Notes: a model not told the origin generated them from the letters alone. A stretch of DNA of 64,000 bases from Skeletonema tropicum (GCA_037178625.1 CM074142.1:806001-870000), one strand, 5' to 3'; positions 1 through 12,315 are shown, counted from the stretch's first letter. Made by a program: numbers and translations.

Positions 1-206
1 TTATTTATTGCATGTAACCACGTGGTCCTATTTGATTAACACAACATTTGGCGTGGCCTTGACAGGATGGTTGATGAATGCATCCAAGTCCAAGGCCCTT
101 CTGACTGTCAGCTTGACTTTCTCTTTTCTAGATGATACAGATGCACACATCTTTCCACAGCAATCCCCCCCCCCCTCCTCCATCGATCTCACTTTCATCA
201 GTTCCA

Positions 207-1465
207 TTATTGTGGTTTGACCTTCTCGCGTTGTTTTAATCTGTAATGGAAACGATCAAAACTCCATTTGGCTTCTTTCCAGGTGTAATAGTTCGGATTG
301 ACATCTGGCTTGTTCTCATCCAGCCATTTTAACACCAGTTCTTCACTGCAACAGTTCTTGTCGTTGATGTCATCACCAGGGCAGCACTCCCCCCCCAGAG
401 CACAGCACGGCATGACCAAGTCAAATACTGTCTTGTCTTTCTCTTTGCGTACAGGAAGTCGGGTTATGGAGTTTGTGGCGTCAAGTAGATTGAATGTGTC
501 ACTGCGAATGAGTTCGAGACTCTTGGATCTTGGTATGTTGAGTAGATTGCGGTAATCCATATGAGGGTAGCCACAAACCTCATTTATTACGTAGATATCA
601 TAACCCAGGCATCAATCAAGTCCATCAGGGCATGAGTATATGCAACATCCTTATGTATTCGCACCTCTGTTGTAAAGATTGGCTTTGATTGGTGTATCGT
701 TTGGACAGCTCCCTTGAGCACGTCCAGTTCTAAACCCTCAACATCAAAATGAGCAAAGGCAAGCTTCCGTCCCTTTTCATAGAACAATGAGTCTACTGTA
801 TACAGAGGAAATTCATCACCAACCCCCATCTGAAAAGACTCATCCCTTGCTTTCATCGTTCCGACCTTATCTCCAAGTCCTCCTTGCGAAATGAGTACAT
901 TTTTCAAGAAACCATACCTTTTCTTGGCAAATATCACATTTTTGGGGGACGGATCTAACATCATCACCTCCCGTTCTGGTGCATTTACAGCCATGTGAGC
1001 ACCAAACTCTCCAAATTGCATCCCGGCATCCAAGAAATATCCCTCTGATGGGATTAAATCGACCAAACCTGAGTGGCTCTCACGAATAAGTAACCCCATT
1101 AATGTGTTTAGTATAGTTTCACGTTCGCCAATGTTGACAATTCTGTGCAACAAGTCGTCAACCCAGAGAATTTTGTCACTGTTAGTTTTGGCTGCATTGA
1201 TGTTCTTGATGATGTTGTTGTTGCTCCTATTGTTTTTGCTGTCCACTGTTCGTGCTTTTGCTGCCACAGATTCCAAATGAGGACTAGAATTAGAATGCTC
1301 ATGTTGACCTCTCATAAAATTGCCATTTGGAGCTGGTGGTGGAGGTCTCTCATTGGAAATTGACATCCATAATATTGTAACCTGAGAGCCTAAATAAAAG
1401 GAAAATAAGACCAACAACAGAATATTCAAGGACCTGGAGCATGGCCGTGTAGAAATCATGATCAT
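207..1465 (-). CDS. FkbM-family methyltransferase, type II membrane protein (one frameshift)
   Basis: The protein starts with a short basic stretch and one hydrophobic segment (about residues 13-32), so a Golgi or secretory type II anchor is likely. A low-complexity Ser/Asn linker follows, then a SAM-dependent methyltransferase fold: LDAGMQFGEFGAHMA is the SAM-binding glycine region and DVEGLELDVLKGA is the typical FkbM block. FkbM enzymes methylate sugars or other small metabolites; the substrate here is unknown. The main ORF stops at 587, but another frame continues directly downstream (GYDIYVINEVCGYPHMDYRN) into a Cys-rich C-terminus ending at 207. One extra G in the GGG run (plus-strand CCC at 604-606) would fuse the two, so I treat them as one gene with a frameshift or sequencing indel. 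The upstream ATG at 1465 gives the full anchor. Confidence 0.8.
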
Positions 1466-2272
1466 ATTCAGGTATGGTAGGGGGCCTTTGTGTTACAAGT
1501 CAGAAACGAAGTCAATATCTCAAGTTCTCTCAATCAAGGCCAATTTCAATTCTTAACTATGTGCCCTGATAGACGAAGTCCCTCCCTTCGTCATGCCTCA
1601 TACCTAACTCTAGAGACACCGGACCAGCTTATCAAAAATGAGACGAGATGCAGATGCCATGAAATTAATTGATGGCAGCTTGATGATGGTAGCTTGTGCT
1701 TTGCTTGGGGGCTCTTTATGGGGTTTATTGTATGGCTGTGGTTCTGATTTCGGGCAGCCTTTTAAAAATGTATGTGGCCGGACCGATCAATTCTTCGGAG
1801 TTTCGGCATCTCCCAGCGGGATAAGAATTTTGGCTAGACTGAGATTTGAGGACTGATACTAGTAATTATCTATTAAATAATGAAGGGGAATAAATATTTT
1901 AGGCATGGTCGATGTGTTGGGGTGGCGTGGGGGGACTTAACGCGGGAGTTGGACATGTTATAAGTATGTACCTAGTTGCCGACAAGCACATAAAACAAAC
2001 ATAAATGACCGAGCAACCATGCATCACCGCAAAAAAAAAGTTGGCGGCAAGGTTGGCCGGTCGTTTTTGGCGCCACGTACAGCCACCACACTGCCATCCT
2101 GCTTCCAAGATCTTATGACCATCAGAAGGGCATTACTGATGCCATCGCATGGCCAATCTTGAAATTTGGTGCCGTATGAGCTAGGTGTAGCCACCCCATG
2201 GTCACTCTGTCAGCCGGCTATATTCCGAATCGCAAATATAATATTTATTACTACGCAATATATATGATATAA
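1466..2272. other. Intergenic, no supported gene
   Basis: About 800 bases between the methyltransferase start and the first Helitron-like copy. A 72-codon plus-strand ORF at 1638-1856 has a Gly/Leu-rich hydrophobic stretch but no recognisable domain. A GC-rich G-run segment lies around 1915-1945. I see no convincing gene, RNA or inverted repeat. Confidence 0.5.
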
Positions 2273-2360
2273 TGAAATGGTGCGCGCGGCGATTTGTGAC
2301 TGCATGTTGTGTATGGTGTGTAGTGCGGCGCGGGCCCTCGGGGCCTGTTTTTTTTTTGTG

Positions 2361-2513
2361 CAATGTACCCGTCTATAAATTTGCTCTGCAATGCTTGTTG
2401 TTGTAACATAAATGTGTCATGATGACAAAATTATTCTGTGGATTTCGTGTTGGATTTTTTTTTGCAATGTATCCGTCTATAAAGTTGCTCTGCAATGCTT
2501 GTTTAATAACATT
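2361..2513. repeat. Short tandem duplication near Helitron-like left end
   Basis: A block of about 48 bases containing GCTCTGCAATGCTTGTT occurs at 2361-2409 and again at 2465-2513, each time after a T-run. The same pair occurs in copy 2, 7354 bases downstream. Confidence 0.7.
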
Positions 2514-3770
2514 CTTATAACAGAAACGTTTTATAGTACATACTCACTTACTTACTTAGAGCCGTTCCAAGCAAAATTGCATCGTAGATGCATAAGATTT
2601 TGATAGCAGCTAACAAAAAAGTGCAGCGCGCTTTCCGAGCACAACTGCATGCATGCATGTTTTTTCGTTCGACAGTCAGTATCTAACATCATAGCCGCTA
2701 CTCTCATAGCCACCACGTTGCACAAACCCTACCAATAGTAATATCCAGTGAACTATATCGCAGACAACACCCTTTGCAACTATTCAGCCGCAGGGTTTTA
2801 TTATTACAACTGTCTACACCGCATAAATAAATGACTAATACATGCTACATAAATGTCATTTCTGTCTATGATGTTGCTATTTTTATCCAGCCTATTGCAA
2901 TATTATGGACAATAAATAGCCGACACTTCTTATATATAATAATGTTGATGAGTTGCGGTCTTTAGAGCCGCTCGATCCGCCGTCTACAGGCTTATTGTTG
3001 TGTTAGAGTGTCAAATTATTTATGCAATTTTGTGCACATCTTGTGTCCTTGGTATTTTGGAGGTGTGGGGGGGCTTTAATGGTCATTCCGAGCAACCAGA
3101 ATCTCACTTCATATTATCATCGGCGATGGGTAGCGGAGGGGTAGTGCCTATAGATGTTTATCATCTTCGATGGGTGCAGGGAAGGTGGTTGTTTTCATTT
3201 CAAATCTCAATGAAGTGGATTGCAATGATATTATCTCCACCCCTACAGCAGCCGAAACGCCACACTGCTGCGAAAAAATCGCCATAATGTCGTTTAAGGG
3301 ATGGGCCATCGATACCTTATGAAATATACTCATGGACTGAGATAGGCGGCCATACTAGGGGTGCCATTGTAGGCCATTGTGGTGGCATCTTTTTCTCTTT
3401 TTCTGCACGATCATCGATCATGCAAAAACCGAGTTGGCTTTTTGACGAAATAATTTACCGATCGCGTTTGACAGTACTTTATACCGATCGCGTTTTACAT
3501 ATTCTCAAATATATGACGTCACTTGTTCCTCTCCTAACTTCAACGTGTCAGCTTCTCTGCTGGCAGGAAGAACATGTCGCCATCCGTGACTTTTCCGCGC
3601 AGCCACTCATCGACTATCATGCTACGGAACACCACATGCAATTAGAAGAGTGCATAAATAATAATGAGTGGCTTGCGTATGACATTCCTCGCACGCAAAT
3701 CAATATCTTAAATATGTGACCATTACGGACCGGCATAACCAAACCACGAACAAAATTGACCGTATAAAAT

Positions 3771-5439
3771 ATGCACACTTCAAGAGAGAAAGCGCAGCAA
3801 CAGCAACCATCCTCTTCCGACGTGAACAGCAAGAGCGCTCGGAAGGGTGTTAGATGCTCATTTCTGTCTATTCGTCAAATAATTTACAAAGTCCAATGGC
3901 CGAAAGTGCGTGTAGGCGATCATATCTTCCGCGAAATAGTAGAATTACAATCATCGCGCAATCCATGCTTCGAACACTCTACTGATCCACATACTCTTCT
4001 GAGGCTTGTTCTTTCCTCTTGCAATATGCGTGAACTAAAACATGTATTGTCTGAGCTAGGATGCGTAATGGATCTATATCGCACCAGACAGGAACAATTA
4101 TCTATCGCTTACAATGTCATTTCCAATCGCAACGTTACCTGTAACGGTTCAAGCTCGGCTCAGTTCTACAAATCGGATGCAGAAAGCAAAGCTGGAATAA
4201 TGAATTATGGCCGTTGTGTAAATAACAGTCATAACTTGCAGTCGTTGGCTGCTCCAGAGTGTTCCAGCGTATTGTCTAATGGGTAAGTCCGAAAGTGTAT
4301 TGTTAAGATGAGCTGAAATTGGAAGAAGCGTCTTATGTGATTCAGAATTTCATGTATAAGCGAAACGCTTAACACTGCGTAAAACATTACGTAGAGTGAT
4401 CGTACGAACATAGGAAGGATCGCTCATTCATCTACATTTAAGTCGCTTTTTGCTGTGTGGTATTAACCTTCCATAGAGTTCATGCCAAAAATAAAATTGT
4501 GATGTATGCAAATTTATTTTAAACTTGAACTGGTATTGTTTCTCCCATATGAATGTCGTCATGTCAAAAACTAATCACTTATCCTTACTTATCCCTATTT
4601 TCATTTACTTCAGCAATGGCGGTGTGACAGCGGGCAACAAAAAAGATGTTGTCGACAACAACAAGAACGAGCATGATATACCTCTTCTGCAGACAAAGCA
4701 AGGCGATTGCATCTCTCCCGCTCATGTTAGATGCACTAACTTTGAGCAGGCAGAAGCATTTGATGCATCATGCAAATCATGGAGATCATGCGATAATAAT
4801 AATGATTATGACGTTGTCGAGCAGGCGAGTTCTTTGTTAAAGTTAAAGCAATCATCAAAAAATTATGACATCGAACAGCAGTGCCCTAAAGAGAGCAATG
4901 GTAGTGCCGCAACTCCAGTGAATACTCATCATCCGTCTGAAACGGACATACCAGCGTCTACTCCTTCTGATGAGGAGTCAGCAGTTGACCCAACTAATCT
5001 TCCGGCGTTGCTGTATCATGCTGGGGAACAACCTGCTACTGTTCGCGCATATCGCCGCTGCTCAGAAGATCGCAGTCTTGTGGGCCGCCAAACCATTCGC
5101 GATCATTTATATGATTCTCCGTCTACCAGTAGACTTCCGCGCAGCTGTCTCGACCGCCTGTTTCATGAGTCTTCTGGTTCTACCGTGAAGGATTATCCGT
5201 GTCGTAATGCTACTTCGGTTGCTAGACTGTCAGGAGAACGTGATAATGATGGCACCAATATGGGTGTTGGTAATGTTGATAACGCCCCCTTGGAAGCAGA
5301 CGATGCTGGTGTATTTCGTAGCAATAATGGCAATGCAGCTCGGCCAGTTGGAGTTGGAGAAATTCCACAGAACACAAAAGCGTCTGGAACTATTGGATCT
5401 ATGTTGGGAGAGCTGTCGGAAAAGGGAATCCAACGGTGA
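3771..5439 (+). CDS. Unrecognised spliced gene inside Helitron-like copy 1
   Basis: Exon 1 runs from ATG 3771 to 4282 (donor GGGTAAGT) and encodes a basic, Gln/Ser-rich start. Exon 2 starts after the acceptor TTCAG at 4613. The 331-bp intron 4283-4613 joins in phase, giving SNGNGGVTAGNKKDVVDNNK at the junction. Exon 2 is rich in Ser, Asp and Asn and looks disordered, with no catalytic motif I recognise. It ends at a splice-donor-like CAACGGTGAGTG at 5435, where sequence shared with the helicase modules begins. The ORF stop at 5437-5439 is inside that donor, so the real 3' structure is uncertain. It could be a captured host gene or an element-specific protein. An identical copy in the second Helitron is interrupted by the 2.2-kb transposon. 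Confidence 0.45.
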
Positions 5440-6137
5440 GTGAATGTAGAAATGTATTCTTGAATTCGAAATATAGCATGGCACTGATCAATCATCCCTC
5501 TTTACACAAATTTGTAATCACTCCACTCCACCACTCCACTCAGCACGTGCCAATACCACCCTACACTCACATCTGCAACAAAGGATGCTGTACTGCCACG
5601 TTCATGCCCCTGCAAATTGCATTCGCAATCACAATACACCGCTGCCAGGGCATGGAGGCCGGGTTCGGCAAGGACGATCGATGGAATCGCATGGTGATAG
5701 ATCCGTCAGATGAGCTCTGGGAGAGAAGCCAGTGCCTTGGGACAGGATACGTTGCTACCAGCAGGGGCAAAACACTTGGTTCCAAAAATGTTATGCACCC
5801 GACGGATAGTGCGATTTATTGGACAGGGCCGAGCGTGTCTGTAGAACGGTTACACAATTGCAAGACGAACCAAGATGGCCAACTCTGCAAACTCTTCAAG
5901 AAGCGGGACAAATGGGTCAAGTACCTTGACGGCAAGGCAGAAGAAACCAAGACAAGATACAACAAGAGAAAGCTCGACAAAATGACGAAAACGACTTACC
6001 AAAAGGCAGTGAGTGGTACTTTAATAAAGAATAGAGAGGACCTGACAAACCGCATCACCGAAATCATAACCAACCCAAACAAAAAATGGAAAGAAGCGAA
6101 GAAAGAATACCAATTGCCACGCGATTATTTTGCCTAG
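5430..6137 (+). pseudogene. PIF1-type helicase 3' module 1
   Basis: From the acceptor CCACTCAG onward (about 5541) this encodes the C-terminal part of a PIF1-family DNA helicase: FAITIHRCQG is the late superfamily-1 motif and GYVATSRGKTLG matches the usual YVALSR block. A Lys-rich tail ends at TAG 6135-6137. No Walker A or B motif lies upstream, so it cannot be an active helicase. The upstream exon of the neighbouring gene would splice into it out of frame (CAACG joined to CACGTG), so the fusion looks accidental. The exon nearly repeats modules 2 and 3. Confidence 0.7.
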
Positions 6138-6172
6138 TGGACGATACAATGCAATATTCACAACTTGCATGG

Positions 6173-6205
6173 AAAATAAATTTGTCTTCAAGACAAATTT
6201 ATTTT
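6173..6205. repeat. Perfect 16-bp hairpin after helicase module 1
   Basis: AAAATAAATTTGTCTT, one C, then the exact reverse complement. It lies 36 bases after the module's stop codon. Equivalent hairpins follow modules 2 (7355-7387) and 3 (8086-8118), with one mismatch each, and recur in copy 2 (15762-15794, 16944-16976, 17675-17707). Possible 3'-end or stability signal, or a former MITE; the role is unknown. Confidence 0.75.
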
Positions 6206-6315
6206 CAATCGAGCATTATGACAAATTAACGACAATCAATAAAGGATACAACAAAAGGAGAATATTTCTCGTCAGAAACGGCTGTCAGTACCGGTAGCAC
6301 GGCTCAGATGCCAAT

Positions 6316-7319
6316 TCAAGAGCAACATGGTTGGCAATCCCACTGTGTACCAGTTGCATTTCTTCGGCAAAAAGATGTTGTACACTTTAGACGTTTCCGT
6401 TGGTGTGCACGTGTGCCTGGAGACAGCGAACATTGATCCGAACTCTGGCCTGTACGTTGGAGCGATTGGGAAGGTGATTGACATCGTTTATGACGAGCAG
6501 CACTCCGTAGGACCAAACACAAATGGTGTTGAATCCCTCCCAAAGTATATAGTCGTTGATTTCCCATACTTCAAACCGCGGCAAGGCATTGAACCCTGGG
6601 ACAAAAAGAATCCAACGGTGAGTGAATGTAGAAATGTATTCTTGAATTCGAAATATAGCATGGCACTGATCAATCATCCCTCTTTACACAAATTTGCAAT
6701 CACTCCACTCCACCACTCCACTCAGCACGTGCCAATACCACCCTACACTCACATCTGCAACAAGGGATGCTGTACTGCCACGTTCATGCCCCTGCAAATT
6801 GCATTCGCAATCACAATACACCGCTGCCAGGGCATGGAGGCCGGGTTCGGCAAGGACGATCGATGGAATCGCATGGTGATAGATCCGTCAGATGAGCTCT
6901 GGGAGAGAAGCCAGTGCCTTGGGACAGGATACGTTGCTACCAGCAGGGGCAAAACACTTGGTTCCAAAAATGTTATGCACCCGACGGATAGTGCCATTTA
7001 TTGGACAGGGCCGAGCGTGTCTGTAGAACGGTTACACAATTGCAAGACGAACCAAGATGGCCAACTCTGCAAACTCTTCAAGAAGCGGGACAAATGGGTC
7101 AAGTACCTTGACGGCAAGGCAGAAGAAACCAAGACAAGATACAACAAAAGAAAGCTTGATGAAATGACGAAAACAACTTATCAAAAGGCAGTGAGTGGTA
7201 CTTTAATAAAGAATAGAGAGGACCTGACGAACCGCATCACCGAAATCATAACCAGCCCAAACAAAAAATGGAAAGAAACGAAGAAAGAATACCAATTGCC
7301 ACGCGATTATTTTGCCTAG
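6316..7319 (+). pseudogene. PIF1-type helicase 3' module 2 (two exons)
   Basis: The longest of the three helicase fragments. The first exon, to 6617, carries the region before the last motifs (YIVVDFPYFKPRQGIEPWDK). A 108-bp intron, 6618-6725, has donor ACGGTGAGTG and acceptor CCACTCAG; the last exon repeats module 1. The spliced junction reads KNPTHVPIPPY, typical of this diatom helicase family. The intron is a multiple of three and has no in-frame stop, so it also reads straight through. Walker A and B are missing, so this is a 3' fragment. Confidence 0.7.
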
Positions 7320-7424
7320 TGGACGATACAATGCGATATTCACAACTTGCATGGAAAATAAATTTGTCTTCAAGACAAATTTATTATCAATCGCGGCAAC
7401 ATGACAAATTAACGACAATCAATA

Positions 7425-8050
7425 AAGCAATCACTCCACTCCACCACTCCACTCAGCACGTGCCAATACCACCCTACACTCACATCTGCAACAAAGGATG
7501 CTGTACTGCCACGTTCATGCCCCTGCAAATTGCATTCGCAATCACAATACACCGCTGCCAGGGCATGGAGGCCGGGTTCGGCAAGGACGATCGATGGAAT
7601 CGCATGGTGATAGATCCGTCAGATGAGCTCTGGGAGAGAAGCCAGTGCCTTGGGACAGGATACGTTGCTACCAGCAGGGGCAAAACACTTGGTTCCAAAA
7701 ATGTTATGCACCCGACGGATAGTGCCATTTATTGGACAGGGCCGAGCGTGTCTGTAGAACGGTTACACAATTGCAAGACGAACCAAGATGGCCAACTCTG
7801 CAAACTCTTCAAGAAGCGGGACAAATGGGTCAAATACCTTGACGGCAAGGCAGAAGAAACCAAGACAAGATACAACAAAAGAAAGCTTGATGAAATGACG
7901 AAAACAACTTACCAAAAGGCAGTGAGTGGTACTTTAATAAAAAATAGAGAGGACCTGACGAACCGCATCACCGAAATCATAACCAACCCAAACAAAAAAT
8001 GGAAAGAAGCGAAGAAAGAATACCAATTGCCACGCGATTATTTTTCCTAG
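7425..8050 (+). pseudogene. PIF1-type helicase 3' module 3
   Basis: Only the last helicase exon with a short piece of intron. It starts at GCAATCACTCCACTCC and ends at TAG 8048-8050. The final residues are DYFS rather than DYFA, and a few silent changes separate it from modules 1 and 2. It cannot encode a functional helicase alone. Confidence 0.7.
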
Positions 8051-8156
8051 TGGACGATACAATGCCATATTCACAACTTGCATGGAAAATAAATTTGTCT
8101 TGAAGACAAAATTATTTTCAATTGACAGATACAACAAAGGGAGAATATTTCTCGTG

Positions 8157-8351
8157 ATGAAGAAACATGTCACCTATAATGACAATATACCTGCATTTCT
8201 TTCTGCGAATGACGGTATCCTCGACAGATATAGCCAATCAATTTCTGTAAAAAGCGCATTTAAGCCAGGTACTTCTCGCTTTCTACGTAGGAACAAGTAC
8301 AAATTCTACAGCGGTATGGGTCTACAGAGCCTCTACGTGTCCCCCAGGTAA
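8157..8351 (+). CDS. Short ORF before the Helitron-like TC terminus, unknown
   Basis: Begins MKKHVTYNDNIPAFLS and contains the basic stretch FLRRNKYKFYSG. It ends just after CCCCAGGTAAACC, which resembles a splice donor, so it may be an exon with the rest lost. No family recognised. Identical in copy 2 (17746-17940). Confidence 0.3.
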   Translation: MKKHVTYNDNIPAFLSANDGILDRYSQSISVKSAFKPGTSRFLRRNKYKFYSGMGLQSLYVSPR

Positions 8352-8547
8352 ACCTTCTCACTAAACAGCTACTATACTGATTCCTACCAAGATCCCTGTA
8401 GAAAAAAGTTTGGAAAAAAATGGAGAATTTGTGACCATAAGGGGTTGGGCACCTCCTGGCCCCGTTATCGACACTTCACTGCGCTTGTTTCGACCCGGGG
8501 CCCCGAGGGCCGATAATAGCTCACTACGACTTACTACAACTGCTACG

Positions 8548-9257
8548 ATGAACAATCACGGAAATAACAGCGAAACTACCTTTAGTTTTTACTGTCCCAA
8601 CAACAAGTGCAATCAAAGTTGCGAAATTTGTTTGAATGATCGCAATATTTGCTGTTATTATCGAGTGGATGGATTTGTTCAAGTTCAATGCCCGAAATGC
8701 AAACAAACATCCTACGTTTGCGCAACATGCCTTAATTACAACAACAGCTTCAAGAGGAACATCACTAGACATTGTCGCTCTTGTCACAAGAATACCTCCG
8801 TCTCTTCATCTCCGATTTTGTCTCCAATAAATGCTCGCGTGGAAAATAATAATATGGATATTTCAATTCGCAGCAGCACCGGTGTAGGAGATAGCGATGT
8901 CGATATGTTTGATACTACTGGTGACAGTAATCGCGAGTACGACAGTGATGAACTAGAAGATCTCCCTTCTTTTGTTAATAATGAAGATGATGAGTGGGAC
9001 GAGTTGGACACGGGCGTCGATGCCGGAAGATTTGTTACAGGAGGATTTTGAGCAACAACTCGCCACATAAGCGCCATCAGCTCCAGCGGCACCGGGGACG
9101 AATCTGCGCCTACTGCAACAATGTCTCAGTGCTGCCACAAGCATTTGTGTGCCATCGAAACTTTTCCACTCTTTGGATCCAACGAAATGAGGAAGAGCAA
9201 ACGCTACTTCTGGCAAGACTACATACATTATCATGTTAGCGGGGAGCGGTTTGGAGG
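8548..9257 (+). pseudogene. Zinc-finger ORF, 5' part, interrupted by the 13-kb transposon
   Basis: From ATG 8548 the first 168 codons hold clustered Cys/His pairs (CPKCKQ, CATCLN, HCRSCH), consistent with zinc binding, then an acidic stretch to TGA at 9049-9051. Beyond that stop, coding-like sequence continues in shifted frames to MRKSKRYFWQDYIHY at 9187-9231. There the reading frame is cut at 9257 by the 13-kb transposon and resumes in frame after the second TSD copy at 22279. The family is unidentified. Stops and frame changes mark it as decayed even before the insertion. Helitron-like copy 1 ends only 34 bases upstream of its ATG. Confidence 0.6.
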
Positions 9258-9289
9258 AGGAGGGGTGGCCTCAACCTGTCCGCGAAATC

Positions 9290-9303
9290 GTTACATGTGT
9301 AAC
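9290..9303. repeat. Subterminal GTTAC-N4-GTAAC motif, left end
   Basis: GTTACATGTGTAAC, 18 bases inside the left TIR of the 13-kb transposon; a related GTAACATCGGGTTAC arrangement follows near 9366-9380. Probable transposase-binding repeats, by analogy with subterminal repeats of hAT elements. Confidence 0.65.
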
Positions 9304-9442
9304 TGCTGGCTTCCTCGCTGATGACATAGGAATTTAATTCCTACGTAAACTTGTACTAGGATCTGTAACATCGGGTTACATGGGTAGGGAGGCTGAACCT
9401 CTACGAAAAGTCTAACATGAAATAACCCCATTATTAATGAAC

Positions 9443-9626
9443 TCAACCAATTACATGCAACTTTCCAACTACATCGAGAATCAAATTCTCTCCAATACGC
9501 TTTGCAACCTCTTCCTTGTTGTAATCTGCATCATATAATTCGACATCTTCATACTCACCAACTTCATTCTTCCGGAGCATTCGAATGTCTACCTTGTATG
9601 GCTTTGCTTCTTTCCCCCACTTCTTA
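9443..9626 (-). CDS. Transposase candidate, detached C-terminal end
   Basis: Sixty-one codons that join in frame to exon 2 when Helitron-like copy 2 (9627-18102) is removed. The junction then reads NKWMISQSSSKKWGKEAKPY and continues to KVDIRMLRKNEVGEYEDVEL and a stop at 9443. Codon-level plausibility and exact phase support the reconstruction. Now separated from the rest by 8.5 kb. Confidence 0.75.
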
Positions 9627-11124
9627 TGAAATGGTGCGCGCGGCGATTTGTGACTGCATGTTGTGTATGGTGTGTAGTGCGGCGCGGGCCCTCGGGGCCT
9701 GTTTTTTTTTTGTGCAATGTACCCGTCTATAAATTTGCTCTGCAATGCTTGTTGTTGTAACATAAATGTGTCATGATGACAAAATTATTCTGTGGATTTC
9801 GTGTTGGATTTTTTTTTGCAATGTATCCGTCTATAAAGTTGCTCTGCAATGCTTGTTTAATAACATTCTTATAACAGAAACGTTTTATAGTACATACTCA
9901 CTTACTTACTTAGAGCCGTTCCAAGCAAAATTGCATCGTAGATGCATAAGATTTTGATAGCAGCTAACAAAAAAGTGCAGCGCGCTTTCCGAGCACAACT
10001 GCATGCATGCATGTTTTTTCGTTCGACAGTCAGTATCTAACATCATAGCCGCTACTCTCATAGCCACCACGTTGCACAAACCCTACCAATAGTAATATCC
10101 AGTGAACTATATCGCAGACAACACCCTTTGCAACTATTCAGCCGCAGGGTTTTATTATTACAACTGTCTACACCGCATAAATAAATGACTAATACATGCT
10201 ACATAAATGTCATTTCTGTCTATGATGTTGCTATTTTTATCCAGCCTATTGCAATATTATGGACAATAAATAGCCGACACTTCTTATATATAATAATGTT
10301 GATGAGTTGCGGTCTTTAGAGCCGCTCGATCCGCCGTCTACAGGCTTATTGTTGTGTTAGAGTGTCAAATTATTTATGCAATTTTGTGCACATCTTGTGT
10401 CCTTGGTATTTTGGAGGTGTGGGGGGGCTTTAATGGTCATTCCGAGCAACCAGAATCTCACTTCATATTATCATCGGCGATGGGTAGCGGAGGGGTAGTG
10501 CCTATAGATGTTTATCATCTTCGATGGGTGCAGGGAAGGTGGTTGTTTTCATTTCAAATCTCAATGAAGTGGATTGCAATGATATTATCTCCACCCCTAC
10601 AGCAGCCGAAACGCCACACTGCTGCGAAAAAATCGCCATAATGTCGTTTAAGGGATGGGCCATCGATACCTTATGAAATATACTCATGGACTGAGATAGG
10701 CGGCCATACTAGGGGTGCCATTGTAGGCCATTGTGGTGGCATCTTTTTCTCTTTTTCTGCACGATCATCGATCATGCAAAAACCGAGTTGGCTTTTTGAC
10801 GAAATAATTTACCGATCGCGTTTGACAGTACTTTATACCGATCGCGTTTTACATATTCTCAAATATATGACGTCACTTGTTCCTCTCCTAACTTCAACGT
10901 GTCAGCTTCTCTGCTGGCAGGAAGAACATGTCGCCATCCGTGACTTTTCCGCGCAGCCACTCATCGACTATCATGCTACGGAACACCACATGCAATTAGA
11001 AGAGTGCATAAATAATAATGAGTGGCTTGCGTATGACATTCCTCGCACGCAAATCAATATCTTAAATATGTGACCATTACGGACCGGCATAACCAAACCA
11101 CGAACAAAATTGACCGTATAAAAT

Positions 11125-12034
11125 ATGCACACTTCAAGAGAGAAAGCGCAGCAACAGCAACCATCCTCTTCCGACGTGAACAGCAAGAGCGCTCGGAAGG
11201 GTGTTAGATGCTCATTTCTGTCTATTCGTCAAATAATTTACAAAGTCCAATGGCCGAAAGTGCGTGTAGGCGATCATATCTTCCGCGAAATAGTAGAATT
11301 ACAATCATCGCGCAATCCATGCTTCGAACACTCTACTGATCCACATACTCTTCTGAGGCTTGTTCTTTCCTCTTGCAATATGCGTGAACTAAAACATGTA
11401 TTGTCTGAGCTAGGATGCGTAATGGATCTATATCGCACCAGACAGGAACAATTATCTATCGCTTACAATGTCATTTCCAATCGCAACGTTACCTGTAACG
11501 GTTCAAGCTCGGCTCAGTTCTACAAATCGGATGCAGAAAGCAAAGCTGGAATAATGAATTATGGCCGTTGTGTAAATAACAGTCATAACTTGCAGTCGTT
11601 GGCTGCTCCAGAGTGTTCCAGCGTATTGTCTAATGGGTAAGTCCGAAAGTGTATTGTTAAGATGAGCTGAAATTGGAAGAAGCGTCTTATGTGATTCAGA
11701 ATTTCATGTATAAGCGAAACGCTTAACACTGCGTAAAACATTACGTAGAGTGATCGTACGAACATAGGAAGGATCGCTCATTCATCTACATTTAAGTCGC
11801 TTTTTGCTGTGTGGTATTAACCTTCCATAGAGTTCATGCCAAAAATAAAATTGTGATGTATGCAAATTTATTTTAAACTTGAACTGGTATTGTTTCTCCC
11901 ATATGAATGTCGTCATGTCAAAAACTAATCACTTATCCTTACTTATCCCTATTTTCATTTACTTCAGCAATGGCGGTGTGACAGCGGGCAACAAAAAAGA
12001 TGTTGTCGACAACAACAAGAACGAGCATGATATA
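11125..12034 (+). pseudogene. Copy-2 version of unrecognised spliced gene, 5' part
   Basis: Identical to 3771-4680. Exon 1 is 11125-11636; exon 2 begins at 11968 and is cut after codons for NKNEHDI by the TA-flanked transposon at 12035. The remainder resumes at 14268. Confidence 0.5.
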
Positions 12035-12315
12035 CAGCTGTTTTCACGGATTTTCGGATAGCCGTTCAAGTTTCGAATTCCTACGTATGTTAGGTACAAA
12101 TGACGTAGTGAGTCTTATAAAAACCCATTGGGCCGATTTCTCCCAACTCACCCCTCAACAAGAGCCACTCCGCGCAAAAAGATGCCAACCATGGCCAAAT
12201 GCCGGAGCGTACTACGCACAACAAGTTGAATATTTACTCAACCAAAAGGATAAATTAACCTCTCTTGCATGTCTAGATCCAAAATAGCCAATTAGGTTGA
12301 CTAAAGATTGTAATC

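Larger units (their letters stand above)
2273..8513 (-). mobile_element. Helitron2-like element, copy 1 (6.24 kb)
   Basis: This segment is repeated essentially base for base at 9627-18102, apart from a 2.2-kb insertion in the second copy. Read on the minus strand it begins with TC, followed at once by GGCCCTCGGGGCC (plus 8499-8511). The inverse of that 13-mer lies 60 bases inside the other end (plus 2333-2345). A terminal TC, an asymmetric pair of short inverted repeats, no target duplication and insertion between host A and T (minus strand: A before, T after) match the architecture described for Helitron2 elements. No Rep (HUH) domain was found, so it looks non-autonomous. Its visible genes lie on the plus strand: an unrecognised spliced gene, three copies of a PIF1-type helicase 3' end, and one short ORF. 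Superfamily placement is inference; the boundaries are read directly. Confidence 0.75.
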
